From Acheta domesticus (Eukaryota; Arthropoda; Insecta; Orthoptera; Gryllidae), in NCBI GenBank assembly GCA_031308135.1, contig JAHLJT010000631.1, positions 172,229,612-172,293,611 of the forward strand: a stretch of 64,000 nucleotides of DNA. The letters run 5' to 3'. The position numbers and the translations under genes were made by a program. Shown here piece by piece: positions 12,352 to 22,360 of the stretch (the first letter of the stretch is position 1; each line of letters opens with the position of its first letter). A model generated the notes under the pieces. That model saw only the letters and a list, made by a program, of their open reading frames with translations, ran no database searches and was not told the origin of the DNA.

Positions 12352-15060
12352 TCACAAGGAATCATCCAAATTTGCAAATTGTATATAAAAAAACATGCTT
12401 GGGAAATCTATTTTTATTCTGGTTGCGTTTCTGGGTGCTTTGCTTAGGTTATATTGGGATAGTTGTGTAATTGATGGTAAATTGTTATAAAAATTATGGG
12501 ATAACTTTGTGATGTGATGTATGATAGGCTTTATTTGAATTTCTTTATGAAGTTGTTTGTTTGTGATGAACAAGGGTGCATTGGTTATTGTTCGCAGGAA
12601 TTTATTCTGTATGACCTGTAATTTATGAATATTGGTTTTTGCTGCATTAATCCAGGCAGGACAGGCATAGAGCATTAGGGGTCTTATTACTGCTGTATAT
12701 ATGAACTTAGCATTTTCTATTGTTATTTTACTGTGGTTGTTTATTAATGGTTTTAATTGGATTAGTTTGACTTTTGTTTGTTGTGTTTTAATGTTAATAT
12801 GTTCTTTCCAGTTAAGTCTAGTGTCTAAATGTAGTCCTAGATATCTCACTGTTTTGTTTTGTGGAGTCCAAGGAATAATGTTATTGTTCAGTGTGAGAGG
12901 TGGTGGTGTTGAAATGGTTTTTAATGAAAAGATTTTTGCTGTTGATTTGGATGGATTTAATTTAATTTTCCATTTGTTTGACCAAGCACTGATTTGGTTT
13001 AGATATTGTTGAACTGTGTTTCTTAATATATCAAGTGATATGCTAGAACAAAACGATGCTGTATCATCTGCAAATTGTGCTATATTGATTGTGTTGGATG
13101 TAGGGATATCAGCAGTGTAAAAATTAAATAATATAGGTGACAATGGGGAGCCCTGAGGAAGTCCAGCCAATATTGGTTTGGGGTTTGAGAGATGTTTATC
13201 TATTGAAACTGCAAACGTTCTATTGCTTATGAAGCTATTGATTATGTTGGTTAAGTATTTGGGTGTACCATTAATTTTAAGTTTGTACATGAGACCTTCA
13301 TGCCATACTCTGTCATATGCTTGGGAAATGTCTAGAAAGGTTGATATAGTGTGTAATTTTCTTTGGAATGCTGTATGAATATGTTCAGTGATTCTTAATA
13401 ATTGATGAGTGGTTGATAGCTTTTCTGTGAATCCAAATTGATGTTTGGGGATGATACCATTTTTGTTGAGATAATTGTTGAGTCTTTTCTGAATGATTTT
13501 CTCTAGAATATTTGATAAAGAGGGTAACAATCTTATTGGTCTATAATTTTCTACATTTGATGGATTTTTGTTTGGTTTTGGTATGGGTATTACTATAGAA
13601 TATTTCCATAAAAGTGGAAAATATCCTGTTCTTAATGAAGAGTTATAAATATTATTTAAGAATACTATGGCTTGGTTTGGTAGATTTTTTAGTATTTTAT
13701 TGTTTATTCTGTCATGTCCTGGGGCCTTTTTATTGGGGAGTGCTTTTATTATATTTGTTATTTCCTGAGGATATGTGAATCTGATTCTGGAGGGTACATC
13801 ATAATTAGGAGATGTTGCTATCTGTGTGATTGTTTGATGTAGGTTGTGTGGGTGGGAATCATTGGGTTTGAATGTATCTTCAAAATGTTTTGCTAGGGTT
13901 TCAGCTTTTTCAAAAGGTGAGAATTTTTTGCCTGTGCTAGTATTAAGTGGAGAAATGGTATTCTTTTTGTTAAGTATTTTATTTTTAAATTGCCACAATG
14001 TATTGTTACTTGAGCTTAATGTTTGGATCATGTTGTTATATTGTTGCTGTTTGTGAGTGAAAAGTGTTTTTTTGGTAATATAGGTTAATAGATTTAGTTC
14101 CTTTTTGACTTTAGGGTTTCTGGTGTGATTCCATAATCTTCTTGTTTTATTCTTTGTGTAGATTAGATTTTTTATGCTTTTGGGTAGTTCATTTTTTTTA
14201 TTCTGTGTGTTTATAAGTGATTTGTTTGATTTACTGTTCTGTAGTTCACTTAATATAATGGTATTGAGTATTGTTATTGCTTGGTCTATTTCTGGAGGGA
14301 TATTTAATATTTTAAATTTTGGGATGGATGTTTTTACATTATTTTTAAATTTGTGCCATTTGATTATCTGTGTGTTGATCTGAGGAATGGGTGAGTGTGT
14401 GGGGAGTGAATGTTGTGTTGTTATTATTACTGGTAGATGGTCTGAGTGCATTTCATGGTGTACTGTGGAGAAAAATGTTTGTGGTATATTTGTTATACCT
14501 ATGTCTAATATATCTGGGTTCCTAGAGTGATTATATGGGTAGTAGGTTGGTTCATTGGGTGCTATTATATTAAGTTTATGGTAGTTTATTAATTGTAGTA
14601 ATTGTGTCCCAGCTGAATTATTACATCCCCACCGTATGTGTTTCCCATTAAGATCTCTTAAGATTATTGTTGGAGTGTGTTGATTAATAATACCGCTGAG
14701 ATTGGTATTTTGAATTTTTATATTGGGGGGCTTATATGCTACTATTAGTGTAGTTTTCAGATTGTTGTTATTATTGAACTTAATTGCTGCTGTCTCAATA
14801 CCAGGGGTAGGTGGTAGTATTATTTGATAACATGATATTGTGCTCTTTATGAGTACCATTACTCCTCCTCCATTATTTCTTTGTCTGCCTGTCCTGATTA
14901 CTTTATAATCTGGTAGGCTGAATTTTACACTATTGTTCAAATGTGTTTCAGTTATACATGCAAAGTCAATTTTCTTATCTTGCAAGAAGTATTTTAGTTG
15001 ATTGACTTTATTGATTAATCCATTTGAATTCCAATTGAGTATGATTAACTTATGTTGCAT
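12352..15060 (-). CDS. Jockey ORF2: endonuclease-reverse transcriptase
   Basis: A 902-residue uninterrupted protein that copies the element RNA into a nicked target site (target-primed reverse transcription). The N-terminal APE-like endonuclease shows LNWNSNGL (about 8-15), TETHL, a YKPP segment, DLNGKHIRWG (normally preceded by G, here R) and SDHLPV near residue 210. The reverse transcriptase follows: KAPGHDRI, YRPIRLLPSL, the FLDISQAYDRVWH block, the GLPQGSPLSPILF block and the catalytic FADD in IAQFADDTASF, then RYLGLHLD in the thumb. No RNase H domain follows, as in Jockey-clade elements. The length matches the family. The Gly-to-Arg change in the endonuclease motif could weaken nicking. 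Start chosen at the first Met before the endonuclease motif, 126 bp after the ORF1 frame ends. Confidence 0.92.
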   Translation of the reverse strand: MQHKLIILNWNSNGLINKVNQLKYFLQDKKIDFACITETHLNNSVKFSLPDYKVIRTGRQRNNGGGVMVLIKSTISCYQIILPPTPGIETAAIKFNNNNNLKTTLIVAYKPPNIKIQNTNLSGIINQHTPTIILRDLNGKHIRWGCNNSAGTQLLQLINYHKLNIIAPNEPTYYPYNHSRNPDILDIGITNIPQTFFSTVHHEMHSDHLPVIITTQHSLPTHSPIPQINTQIIKWHKFKNNVKTSIPKFKILNIPPEIDQAITILNTIILSELQNSKSNKSLINTQNKKNELPKSIKNLIYTKNKTRRLWNHTRNPKVKKELNLLTYITKKTLFTHKQQQYNNMIQTLSSSNNTLWQFKNKILNKKNTISPLNTSTGKKFSPFEKAETLAKHFEDTFKPNDSHPHNLHQTITQIATSPNYDVPSRIRFTYPQEITNIIKALPNKKAPGHDRINNKILKNLPNQAIVFLNNIYNSSLRTGYFPLLWKYSIVIPIPKPNKNPSNVENYRPIRLLPSLSNILEKIIQKRLNNYLNKNGIIPKHQFGFTEKLSTTHQLLRITEHIHTAFQRKLHTISTFLDISQAYDRVWHEGLMYKLKINGTPKYLTNIINSFISNRTFAVSIDKHLSNPKPILAGLPQGSPLSPILFNFYTADIPTSNTINIAQFADDTASFCSSISLDILRNTVQQYLNQISAWSNKWKIKLNPSKSTAKIFSLKTISTPPPLTLNNNIIPWTPQNKTVRYLGLHLDTRLNWKEHINIKTQQTKVKLIQLKPLINNHSKITIENAKFIYTAVIRPLMLYACPAWINAAKTNIHKLQVIQNKFLRTITNAPLFITNKQLHKEIQIKPIIHHITKLSHNFYNNLPSITQLSQYNLSKAPRNATRIKIDFPSMFFYIQFANLDDSL

Positions 15061-15185
15061 AATTATTATTAATGTATGCTGAGATGGAGGATTGAATGTT
15101 GTTTATTATGGATGGAATAATTGAGTTGATTATATTGATTATGTGAGTAGCTATCGTGTTGATCAGGGAGTTGAGAAAGCTGTTC

Positions 15186-16540
15186 TCATTTGTGTGTGCA
15201 TGAGTTTAGATTTTGGGGATTATTACGTTGATTAAAATTTTGAGCTGTGTTTCTGTTGTTTATGTGTCTAAAGTTGGGGATGTTTTGAATGTTTCTCAGT
15301 CTGGGAAAGTTAGTTTGGGTATTTTGAGGTGGCGCTGTTGAAGATTCATTGGTTCTAGTTCTATTTTGGGGATTTTTGAGGTTAGGGTTTTGGCTGATTT
15401 TTTTATAATAAGTGCATTCTACTGTTCTGAAGTCCGCTCGGTGGTTTCCTTGATAACATTTGAATGATAACATTTGAATGGTTCATTTTTATGGGGGCAA
15501 GTTGCAGAATAATGATTTTTGGAACAATAAATACGTGCTATTTTATGATTACAATTATTTGTTGTATGGCCAAAGTCTAAACATCTCATGCATTGAATGG
15601 GGCCTTTATGACTCCTTCTCCTTTCAGCTTTTACAATGAGATAACAAATTTGACTTATTTCTAAAATAGTTTCTATGTTTTCTTCCACGTTGAATTCGTC
15701 TGCTATTACTGGAATTGGGTTATAGTCTTTTCGGAGTCTGATAACTTTAATGAGTGACGGGTGTTTCTCTTTCAGTTCAGTGTATATTTCCTCTTCTGTG
15801 ATTGATGTGTGTAGGTTTTTGAATACAACTGAGAATTTCTTATTTGCTGGGTCCTTGTAAGTATGAAATTGTCTTCCTGTGTTTATTTGATATTTGGTTA
15901 TGTCTCTGAAGTCACTGATTTTCTTTGGTTGTATTTTTACTCTATTATTTATAAATTGAAGTGTGAAACTATTTGTTACTTTGGTATTGATTTCCTTGCT
16001 AAAGTTCGTGATGTTAGTTATATTTGCTACATAGATTGGCGGGATTTTAACAGATTCTGACATACTTGGCGAGGTTTGATTTATGTAACTAAACCAATTT
16101 TGATTGTTGGGTTCTAGTTCACTGCCTAGTGGCTGAAATATGTTGCCAGTGGGGACCGAATATGAATACTGCGTTGAACTGTCTATGCTGGCTTGCTTTG
16201 ATTGCAGATTAGACCGTTTTGTTTCGTTAGCCGAGGTAACATCATCAGAAGGACGCTTTAAATTTTGCCCTGCGGCATGTTGGCCTGAAGCGTTACCTTG
16301 TAATGAGTCCAGGTTTTGCTGTCCGAACGAGGTCTGTTGATTTGGCTGAGGTCCCATTGTTGTTTGGCTTGATTGAGATTCCATTGATGTAATTTCTGAA
16401 CTGATGGTTTCCGTTGTTTCTTCATACAACATCGATACGTTTAGTTCTGAGATGGAATAACCACTGTTTAGTGTTGTTAAGGCATTACTGATGAGCTGCC
16501 CGGTTGTCGGGCAGTACCCGTTGTGCATAATACGTAGCAC
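15186..16540 (-). pseudogene. Jockey ORF1 (Gag-like nucleic-acid-binding protein), frameshifted
   Basis: The reading frame opens at 16,540 and runs 373 codons, with a Q/S/N-rich N-terminus, a conserved central region (KFSVVFKNLHTSITEEEIY, RRM-like) and zinc knuckles CMRCLDFGHTTNNC and CSKNHYSATC. At 15,451-15,478 a 14-bp sequence is exactly duplicated in tandem. This throws translation out of frame and stops it at 15,419. The remaining knuckle (FKCYQGNHRADF) and a basic Asn/Gln-rich tail continue in another frame to 15,186. ORF1 proteins bind the element RNA to form the transposition particle. This copy is therefore probably defective only in ORF1. Unbroken it would be about 446 residues, normal for the clade. 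Confidence 0.85.
15451..15478. repeat. 14-bp exact tandem duplication that breaks ORF1
   Basis: TGATAACATTTGAA occurs twice back to back (15,451-15,464 and 15,465-15,478). Removing one unit restores the frame across the third zinc knuckle. Confidence 0.9.
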
Positions 16541-16669
16541 CCATTAGTGGCACTGTTTCCACAGTCCACAAGATTTTCACTAGTTCACAGTCTTTTCAAA
16601 TTCACACGGCTATCACTGTTCACAACGATAAGAGAGGTCCGTTCGGTTCGACAGTCGAGCGCGGAATGC

Positions 16670-16679
16670 TAGCACCACT
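16670..16679. repeat. Target-site duplication, right copy
   Basis: TAGCACCACT, identical to 12,198-12,207. It is followed by AGTTTC, which continues the family A end motif seen at other copies (CACAACTAGTTT at about 3,210). Confidence 0.8.
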
Positions 16680-16934
16680 AGTTTCTTAAAAATTGACGGG
16701 TGATCGCAATGAAGCTATAAGCACTTCACTGTTATATTTATTTTCTTAACATATGCACGTCAGTATACAGGCACTTTAACGAAATATTTTTTGTTATTAT
16801 GTCGGTAAATACTTGTTTAGCTCCTTAGCAACCAACTATCTTAACAATGCATTAAGAGCGCGTCCATAGTAACAGCAGTTAAAATGCTCGAGAGTCCATT
16901 AATAGTAGTTTATGCAATTAGTTTATATTGTTGA

Positions 16935-17029
16935 CCTTTTTTGCACGAATAAGAAAATAGTCTATTACTAAACGAACGACGAAGGAGGGAGTTTAGTAAT
17001 AGACTATTTTCTTATGAGTGCAAAAAAGG
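16935..17029. repeat. Long inverted repeat (39-bp arms, 17-nt loop)
   Basis: The left arm 16,935-16,973 and right arm 16,991-17,029 are reverse complements with 37 of 39 matches. The core is AAGAAAATAGTCTATTACTA. It lies 170 bp upstream of the tyrosine-recombinase-like gene fragment and may be a terminus or subterminal palindrome of that element. A motif like AATAGTCTATTACTAAA also occurs beside the second recombinase relic at 61.45 kb. Confidence 0.8.
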
Positions 17030-17146
17030 AATATTATAAACGAGTTGCATACGCTATTTTTTTGTATAACATCATTATAAAGTTATAAATGAAACGAAGT
17101 AAGTGTAAATAAAGTTTTATAGTTGGCAACATGGACGTTGGTATTA

Positions 17147-17154
17147 TGACGTCA
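17147..17154. promoter_or_regulatory. TGACGTCA palindrome (CRE-like)
   Basis: A perfect 8-bp CREB/ATF-type site 48 bp before the ATG of the recombinase-like fragment. Two more copies lie just downstream of it (17,751 and 17,780). Function is inferred from the consensus only. Confidence 0.4.
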
Positions 17155-17201
17155 CAACTGTGACAGCGGAGAGCCGATTCACGCGCGCATTCGAATGAAA
17201 G

Positions 17202-17681
17202 ATGGCGTCGTTACCAATGGTAGTTTTAGAAAAAGCCTCGAAGGCAGAAGAAAGTTTAATACCTAAAAAGTCGAGTGCATTGTATGAGAAGGAATATATA
17301 ATATTTGGGAAGTGGATGGAAACAAATAATGTAAATATTATATGCGAGACAGTGGTTCTGGCATATATATCTGAGTTGGTAAGTTTGTCATACTTTTTAT
17401 GATTAATACTAGTGTCGAGTTCTCATTTTCTAATTTATGTTATTTTGAAGTCTGCAGTATGTAAGGCATCATCTTTGTGGTGCAGTCATTCAAAATTGAA
17501 GACTATGCTAAAAATTAAAGATGGAATTGACATCTCTGCTTATAACAAAGTTCAGTTATATATGAAACAAGCTAATGTCGGCTATGAAGCTGAAAAATCT
17601 ATGATACTTTCGAAAGATGATGTGAGAAAATTTTTAGTGGAAGCAGATGATGAGAAATATCTCTTAATGAAGGTAGAGTAA
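17202..17681 (+). pseudogene. 5' fragment of a Crypton-like tyrosine-recombinase gene
   Basis: Two exons read as one product. Exon 1 is 17,202-17,378, with donor TTG|GTAAGT. Exon 2 starts at 17,451 after TTTTGAAG and runs in phase 0 to 17,672, where ATGAAG|GTAGAG looks like a second donor; otherwise translation stops at 17,681. The protein (about 59 + 74 residues) resembles the N-terminal core-binding region of insect Crypton/phage-integrase-like proteins: LIPKKSSALYEKEY..F..W, then SSLWCSHSKLKTML and a conserved DEKYLLMK. The catalytic domain that should follow (with the Arg-His-Arg-Tyr residues) is not found downstream. It is therefore a truncated element or a small gene whose remaining exons are missing. 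Family assignment is from remembered similarity. Confidence 0.6.
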
Positions 17682-17689
17682 TAATATTT

Positions 17690-18050
17690 TGTCTACTTTC
17701 TGAAACCAGTTCTACAGATCTGTCTTTCTGTGAACAGTAGAAGTTCGTCATGACGTCATGTCGCGTTTAATAATGGCGATGACGTCATGTAGCGTGCGAT
17801 AAAATACTGGATTATGTACGATTCGGGGTATCGAAAAGGGTCGTTTATAATGATGGTATACAAAAAAATATTTTAGCAGACTTTTGGCTTTAGATTTTAC
17901 CAGTGCTCATAAATCTCTAGATAAATATGTCATTGACACAAAACAGAGTTTTGGGGAATGATTGCAAACAAAATTTATTTTTACGATTGTTTTGTTACAG
18001 ATATATTTAAGTTACAATTTTTTAAATTACCTTTAAAGGTAATGCAATTT
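17690..18050. other. Downstream flank with repeated GACGTCATGT motif
   Basis: Two 29-bp-spaced copies of GACGTCATGT-C/A-GCGT (17,752 and 17,781), each inside a TGACGTCA palindrome. No catalytic exon of the recombinase is visible here. Confidence 0.5.
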
Positions 18051-18104
18051 GAATCCGTTACATTTATCTTCGTTAGTATTACAAGGAATCAATTCTGAAA
18101 TTTT

Positions 18105-18490
18105 TGTCTCCCTTTGTTCCCCTAGTCCGTTTGTCTCCTTGTCCGTTTGTCTTCTTGTCTCATTTTTGCCCCTTTTCTCTCTGTCCTATCTTGATCCCGT
18201 GGTCCCATTTGCCTCTTTGTCTTCTTTTTTCATTTGTCCCATTTTGTCCATTTGTCCCCATTGCCCTGTTTGTCCCCGTTGTCTCATTTTCTCTCCCCTA
18301 TTGTCCCATTTTGTCCCCACTGTTCCATTTGCTCCCTTTGTTGCCCTTGTTCCCTTGTCCCATTTGTCTTCATTGTCTCATTTGTCCCTTTTGCACCCTT
18401 ATCCCATTTTGTCCACTTTCACATTGTTCCATTTGTCCCCCTTTCCCTGCCTTTGTCCCTCTTAACCCCTTTTTGATCCCCGTTGTCGTT
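18105..18490 (+). repeat. TTTGTCCC-type low-complexity tract
   Basis: About 385 bp built from irregular copies of TTTGTCCC(C)ATT on the plus strand. It opens long hydrophobic Pro/Ser/Leu/Cys-rich frames in two registers that are artefacts of the repeat. Strong purine/pyrimidine strand asymmetry. Confidence 0.85.
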
Positions 18491-19265
18491 TTACCTTCCG
18501 CGCACTGATTGTTATTTAAAACCGAATCAAGCCCATCTGTTAACAATCCTTGCCACAGAACATCGCGAGTAATGACAATTCTTATCTCATGGAAGTGTTA
18601 AATGTTTATTTTGAATAAGTGATAAACTAGCATTGTATGAAACAAAAAGCATTGAAACAAAAACATTGTATGAAACACGTCCTCTTTTAATGTTTTATGG
18701 ACTCGACCGGAAGGTTAACTACTCGTCTCCGCTTTCGCTCCGCATCGCAATTAACTCTCCGGCCTCATCCTTAAGGATTAATTTAGAGGTCTTGTTACAT
18801 AAATAACTATTTTTCATTTACAATACAGGAGAGTAATAATTTCCGGCTTGTGCGATTTTTACGTACGAGTCTTAGTTACCGGTTTGATGAAAGTAACGGC
18901 AATTATTAATGATATGTAATTAAAAATATTTATTAGATTCCATTCATTTACTGTTACATGGTTAATACTTAGGTGAATGCATAGACTCCGAGAAAATGTT
19001 CATTCTAGAAGTTTGCATCTGTTAGGACACTAAAACAAAATGTTATGCATACCAATTTATTCACACATCTTGTAATTTTCCTTATAAACGTCATTTACCT
19101 GGCCTGAGAATTTGAGTCCACCACACATTTAGACAGTTTTCAACGGTACAACTGTCGTCTTGGCTGTTTGCCGCCAGAACTAAAAAGACAGAGGCAAAAG
19201 AATGTCGTTGCAGTCGAAACGACGTCATTGGCTCTTAAAGTTCTTCACGATTCGGCGACTGAAGC
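18491..19265. other. Intergenic DNA, nothing recognised
   Basis: A moderately GC-rich patch at 18,700-18,770 (CTCCGCTTTCGCTCCGC type) and otherwise AT-rich sequence. No gene seen. Confidence 0.45.
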
Positions 19266-19269
19266 GTGA

Positions 19270-19740
19270 ATTACATACCGGCCAGCTGGCCGGCGCTGCG
19301 CGGAGACGGCCCAGACCCTGCTCGCTCGAGTGAAAGTAGTCGTCTACTTACGTCAGCGCAGCGACCCAGTCCGCGAAGGCGGCGGCGGCGGCAACGGTTA
19401 CAGTTACAGCGAGAGTGACGGCGCGGCGGAGGCGAAGATTGTGGCGATGGCGGCGATGGGGTGGCGGAGAGATAGATGGAGAGCTTAGGAGTGACAGATG
19501 TGACGGCGTTGGAGGCGGTTTCTTGGTGTCGGCGAATCGGGTAACGACGCGGTTGGGGGCGGCGGTGTTGAAGTGACGGCGATGGCTGTGGGGTCAGCGG
19601 TGGCGCCTGCAGTCGTCCGTTCCCACGGCGACGAAGGTGCTTTCCCCAGCGCGCAGTTTCCGATGGCAGCGTCGTTGCGTAAGAACTTTGCTGCCTCCGC
19701 ACCCTGCCAAAATCCCAGGGCCCCTATGCGTTCTTCCTGC
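19270..19740. promoter_or_regulatory. CpG-rich island, no gene recognised
   Basis: About 470 bp of CpG-rich DNA with GGCGGCGGCGGCAA and GGCGGCGGTG repeats. A 143-codon Arg/Pro/Ser-rich frame on the minus strand (19,271-19,702) has no family motif and is probably compositional. It may be a promoter or 5' exon of an undetected gene. Confidence 0.4.
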
Positions 19741-20589
19741 TCGCAGACGAAAAATAGAGTGATCTAAACAGACTTCGGTTTCTTTTGTCTGTAAATGTTG
19801 CGAAAGATTGCTGATTTTCTGCACTTACAAAGGAATAATGACACGCAAGAAATTGTATTGCGAAGAGTAGGTTAGGAAGGAAAGCAACGTTTCCAGGAAC
19901 TCGACCAGGCATTGCGTAAATCCCGGAGAACAATAATTCACTAAGATTTAGAATATTAAAAGGTCTTCAGACTGACAAGTGAAATGCAATTTTTTTGTAA
20001 AAATATGACGAGAGAGCCCTTGTGATGGATATATTTTCGACTTATATTTTAAGACAGGTGAACTCACGTGTGTGTTGTTTACAGATATTTATGTTTCATT
20101 CGTTCTTCATTGCAAAACAAATAAGTCTTTAAAATCCATTGTATCGTCTTCAGAAGTTAAACATATTTTTTTGAAGAATTGATACAGATTACCTATTGCT
20201 GTTGGTATTCAAACATAAGGATTGCACCAAGAATACCACACGTTAACCATTATCAGAATAATTCCAAATAAATACATTTCTCAATATTACTTATCATATT
20301 CAAGTTTATAAAACCTTGAAAGCCTAGGTGACGTTGTTTGCTCCCGCCAGAACGTGAAATTAGACGCCGACCTACAGGTTGGCGTTCGGGAATTCCCCCC
20401 TTCAGAGATTTTTGCGAGTGTGCTATCGCCCCCAGCAGAGGCAATAACTAACCCGACATACAAAGTACTCTAGTGAATGTGTTTGTGTTATGTGATTATG
20501 TTCGTGTAAGGGAAGATGTGACAATTATGAGGAAGTGCTTGGTCCGTAATTCGTTTTTTATGGCACTGATCCAACATTTGTTTGATATT

Positions 20590-20750
20590 GAAGAAACCTC
20601 GGAAAACTACCGAGTAGAGCAGCCGGTCGCTAGAAGCATCCTCCAGACTGAGGCTGAATTCGATCTCGATATTCCGCTAATGTCGAAACTCTCCCGGCCG
20701 GTTCGACTCGAGTTTTGGGACCGGGCAGAGATGTCGCAGTGGAAATAGTT
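20590..20750 (-). repeat. tRNA-derived SINE (family S1), antisense fragment
   Basis: Contains GAGCAGCCGGTCGCTAGAA, CCTCCAGACTGA and an inverted promoter-like GGTTCGACTCGAG. It matches the antisense of the S1 copies at 30.6, 36.7 and 43.9 kb, whose hallmark is GCGGCCGGCTGCTC. Confidence 0.6.
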
Positions 20751-21064
20751 GTTGCCTTGTATCTCTTAGCCGGTGCTTCTAGTTACAAATGCATAATAAG
20801 AATAATGCAAAAGTACGAATGAAAACTCACGAGGTAGTGAATAAATCTCACAAAGTTCTTGCAGGCAAACAATTTGCGTTCAGTATCTTACAGAATAGTC
20901 TTATGCAAACCCAAGGAGAGATAAGAGGGTGGGATCTGAAGAACTTAAAACAGTTTTTAGAAACTTCATCACTATGCTCAGAAGAACGCTAGCATGTATA
21001 GGTCCTTCTCCAGCATATCAGAAAACAATGAAACCTGTGGTGCTACATCACTTATTTTATTGCA

Positions 21065-21300
21065 TTTCTTGTAACTTTTGCAATTTTCGAACATTTAGAG
21101 TTTTCAACGAAAATAGGACGTACACTATTTATTTAAGCATTCTTTGCTCTATCCGAGGAAGAAATTTAAAGAAAAAAATTTGAGTAGGTTTTGAGAAAAA
21201 ATATAAATTGCCTTTACTTCAAGGAAAAATTACACGAAAATATCTTATTTAACCTTAATACCTTATTTACAAACATTATCTTATTTAAAGATTTAATTTT
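21065..21300 (-). repeat. Family A dispersed repeat, fragment
   Basis: Reverse-complement family A blocks: GCAATTTTCGAACATTTAGAG, AACGAAAATAGGA, the TTTGAGTAGGTTTTGAGAAA block, ATAAATTGCC and ATTACACGAAAA. Decayed. Confidence 0.5.
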
Positions 21301-21303
21301 GTT

Positions 21304-22080
21304 ATGATACGAGAATGTGAAGCTAATGTTTCACAAGGCATTAGACTCTCAAACATTATTTCATTCAAGACACTACTGTTCGCAGATGGTCAGATAATTC
21401 TACAAGAGACTGAAGATAATTTGCAGAAATCAGTACATTCCCTCCAACGAATCGTGAAAAAATATAACATCAAAATCTCCGTTTCAGAAACGAAAACTAT
21501 GGCATTCCGTAGGAAACACCCTGTCAGAACTAAGATCATTGTGGATGGACACATTCTGGTAATCAGTAATAACATTTAATTACTTAGGTTGCAATTTTTT
21601 TATGAGTGGGATGAAGACATAGAAAATAAATTACATAAATTTCATACAATGTGTTGATGTACTGAAAGACGCCTAAAAATAAAACAAGAAAAGAAACCCA
21701 AATAAAATTTTACAAAGTAATGTCCAGAGAACCACCATTTCTCTATGGCTCAGAACCATGGGTCACTCGTAGAAAAATAAGATAACAATACAGGCAGTGA
21801 AGAAGAGTTTTCTGCGATCTGTTAAAGGCTACACTAGACTCGATAGATTAAGAAATACTGACATAAGAAACGAACTCAATTTTTTTACTGACCACTTGTA
21901 TGGAAGAAGAAAATGAAATGGAAAGAACATGTACAATGAATGACCGATGAAAGATTCGCATAAGCAGTAATGAAATGCAAGCACCGAGGAAGAAGAGAAC
22001 CAGGCTCCCCAAGAACAAGATGGGCTGAGAGACAGGAATAGGTATCACCCTAATCCCCGAAAGCAGAAAAAGAAAATCTA
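21304..22080 (+). pseudogene. Decayed LINE reverse-transcriptase fragment
   Basis: A 91-codon frame (21,304-21,579) matches the palm/thumb of a common insect non-LTR reverse transcriptase: LLFADGQIILQETEDNLQ, then ISVSETKTMAF and the RKHPVRTKIIVDG segment. The catalytic FADD reads FADG, so the second aspartate is lost. Homology continues in broken frames (LYGSEPWVTR-like, KWKEH-like and RGRREPGSPRTRW-like pieces) to about 22,050. A dead 5'-truncated copy. The clade (RTE-like or related) is not settled. Confidence 0.7.
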
Positions 22081-22249
22081 TTTTTTAGAACAAATTTTAT
22101 TGAAGAAAAAATCAGTGTCATTAGTTGTGTTGTTTGCAATGTTAATTTTTTTGGCCTTTCAGAATTCACCAAAAATTAAACCTGCGTCATTTTTGTGACC
22201 GTTCTTAGCTCTAAGCGAGAATAAATATTAAAGAAAAAAATGGCAGTCG

Positions 22250-22360
22250 TAATTGACAAGATAATTGTTTAAAAATTGCCTTCATTTCACGCACAATTAG
22301 GTGAAAACGACTCGCTTGCATTTTTGAAAAAATGTACATGGCGTTATTTAAAAATCGGTT
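22250..22360 (-). repeat. Family A dispersed repeat, short fragment
   Basis: TTTAAAAATTGCC, TTTCACGCACAATTAGGTGA and the ACGACTCG-CATTTTTGAAAA block match the reverse complement of family A. Confidence 0.45.

Larger units (their letters stand above)
12208..16669 (-). mobile_element. Jockey-type non-LTR retrotransposon, nearly complete
   Basis: A 4.46-kb minus-strand element bounded by a perfect 10-bp duplication (TAGCACCACT). It ends in a short poly(A), seen as an 8-T run from 12,207. The order from its 5' end is a short 5' UTR (16,669-16,541), ORF1 (Gag-like, frameshifted), ORF2 (endonuclease-reverse transcriptase, open) and a short 3' UTR. The intact ORF2 and perfect duplication indicate a recent insertion. 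It landed inside a family A end: the flanks join into an AAAGTACGTGCTG-TAGCACCAC-TAGTTT sequence like the other family A ends. Jockey clade is judged from the ORF1 zinc knuckles and ORF2 without RNase H. Confidence 0.9.

Noticed and set aside
12701..14383. Several plus-strand open frames of 60-100 codons inside the Jockey element
   Set aside because: Antisense shadows of ORF2. They are hydrophobic Phe/Leu/Val-rich because the coding strand is Asn/Lys/Thr-rich.
18049..18508. Two overlapping 134-138-codon hydrophobic frames that look like membrane proteins
   Set aside because: Products of the TTTGTCCC repeat read in two registers. No independent coding sign.
19271..19702. 143-codon minus-strand frame rich in Arg, Pro and Ser
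   Set aside because: Compositional; no recognisable domain, no supporting splice structure.
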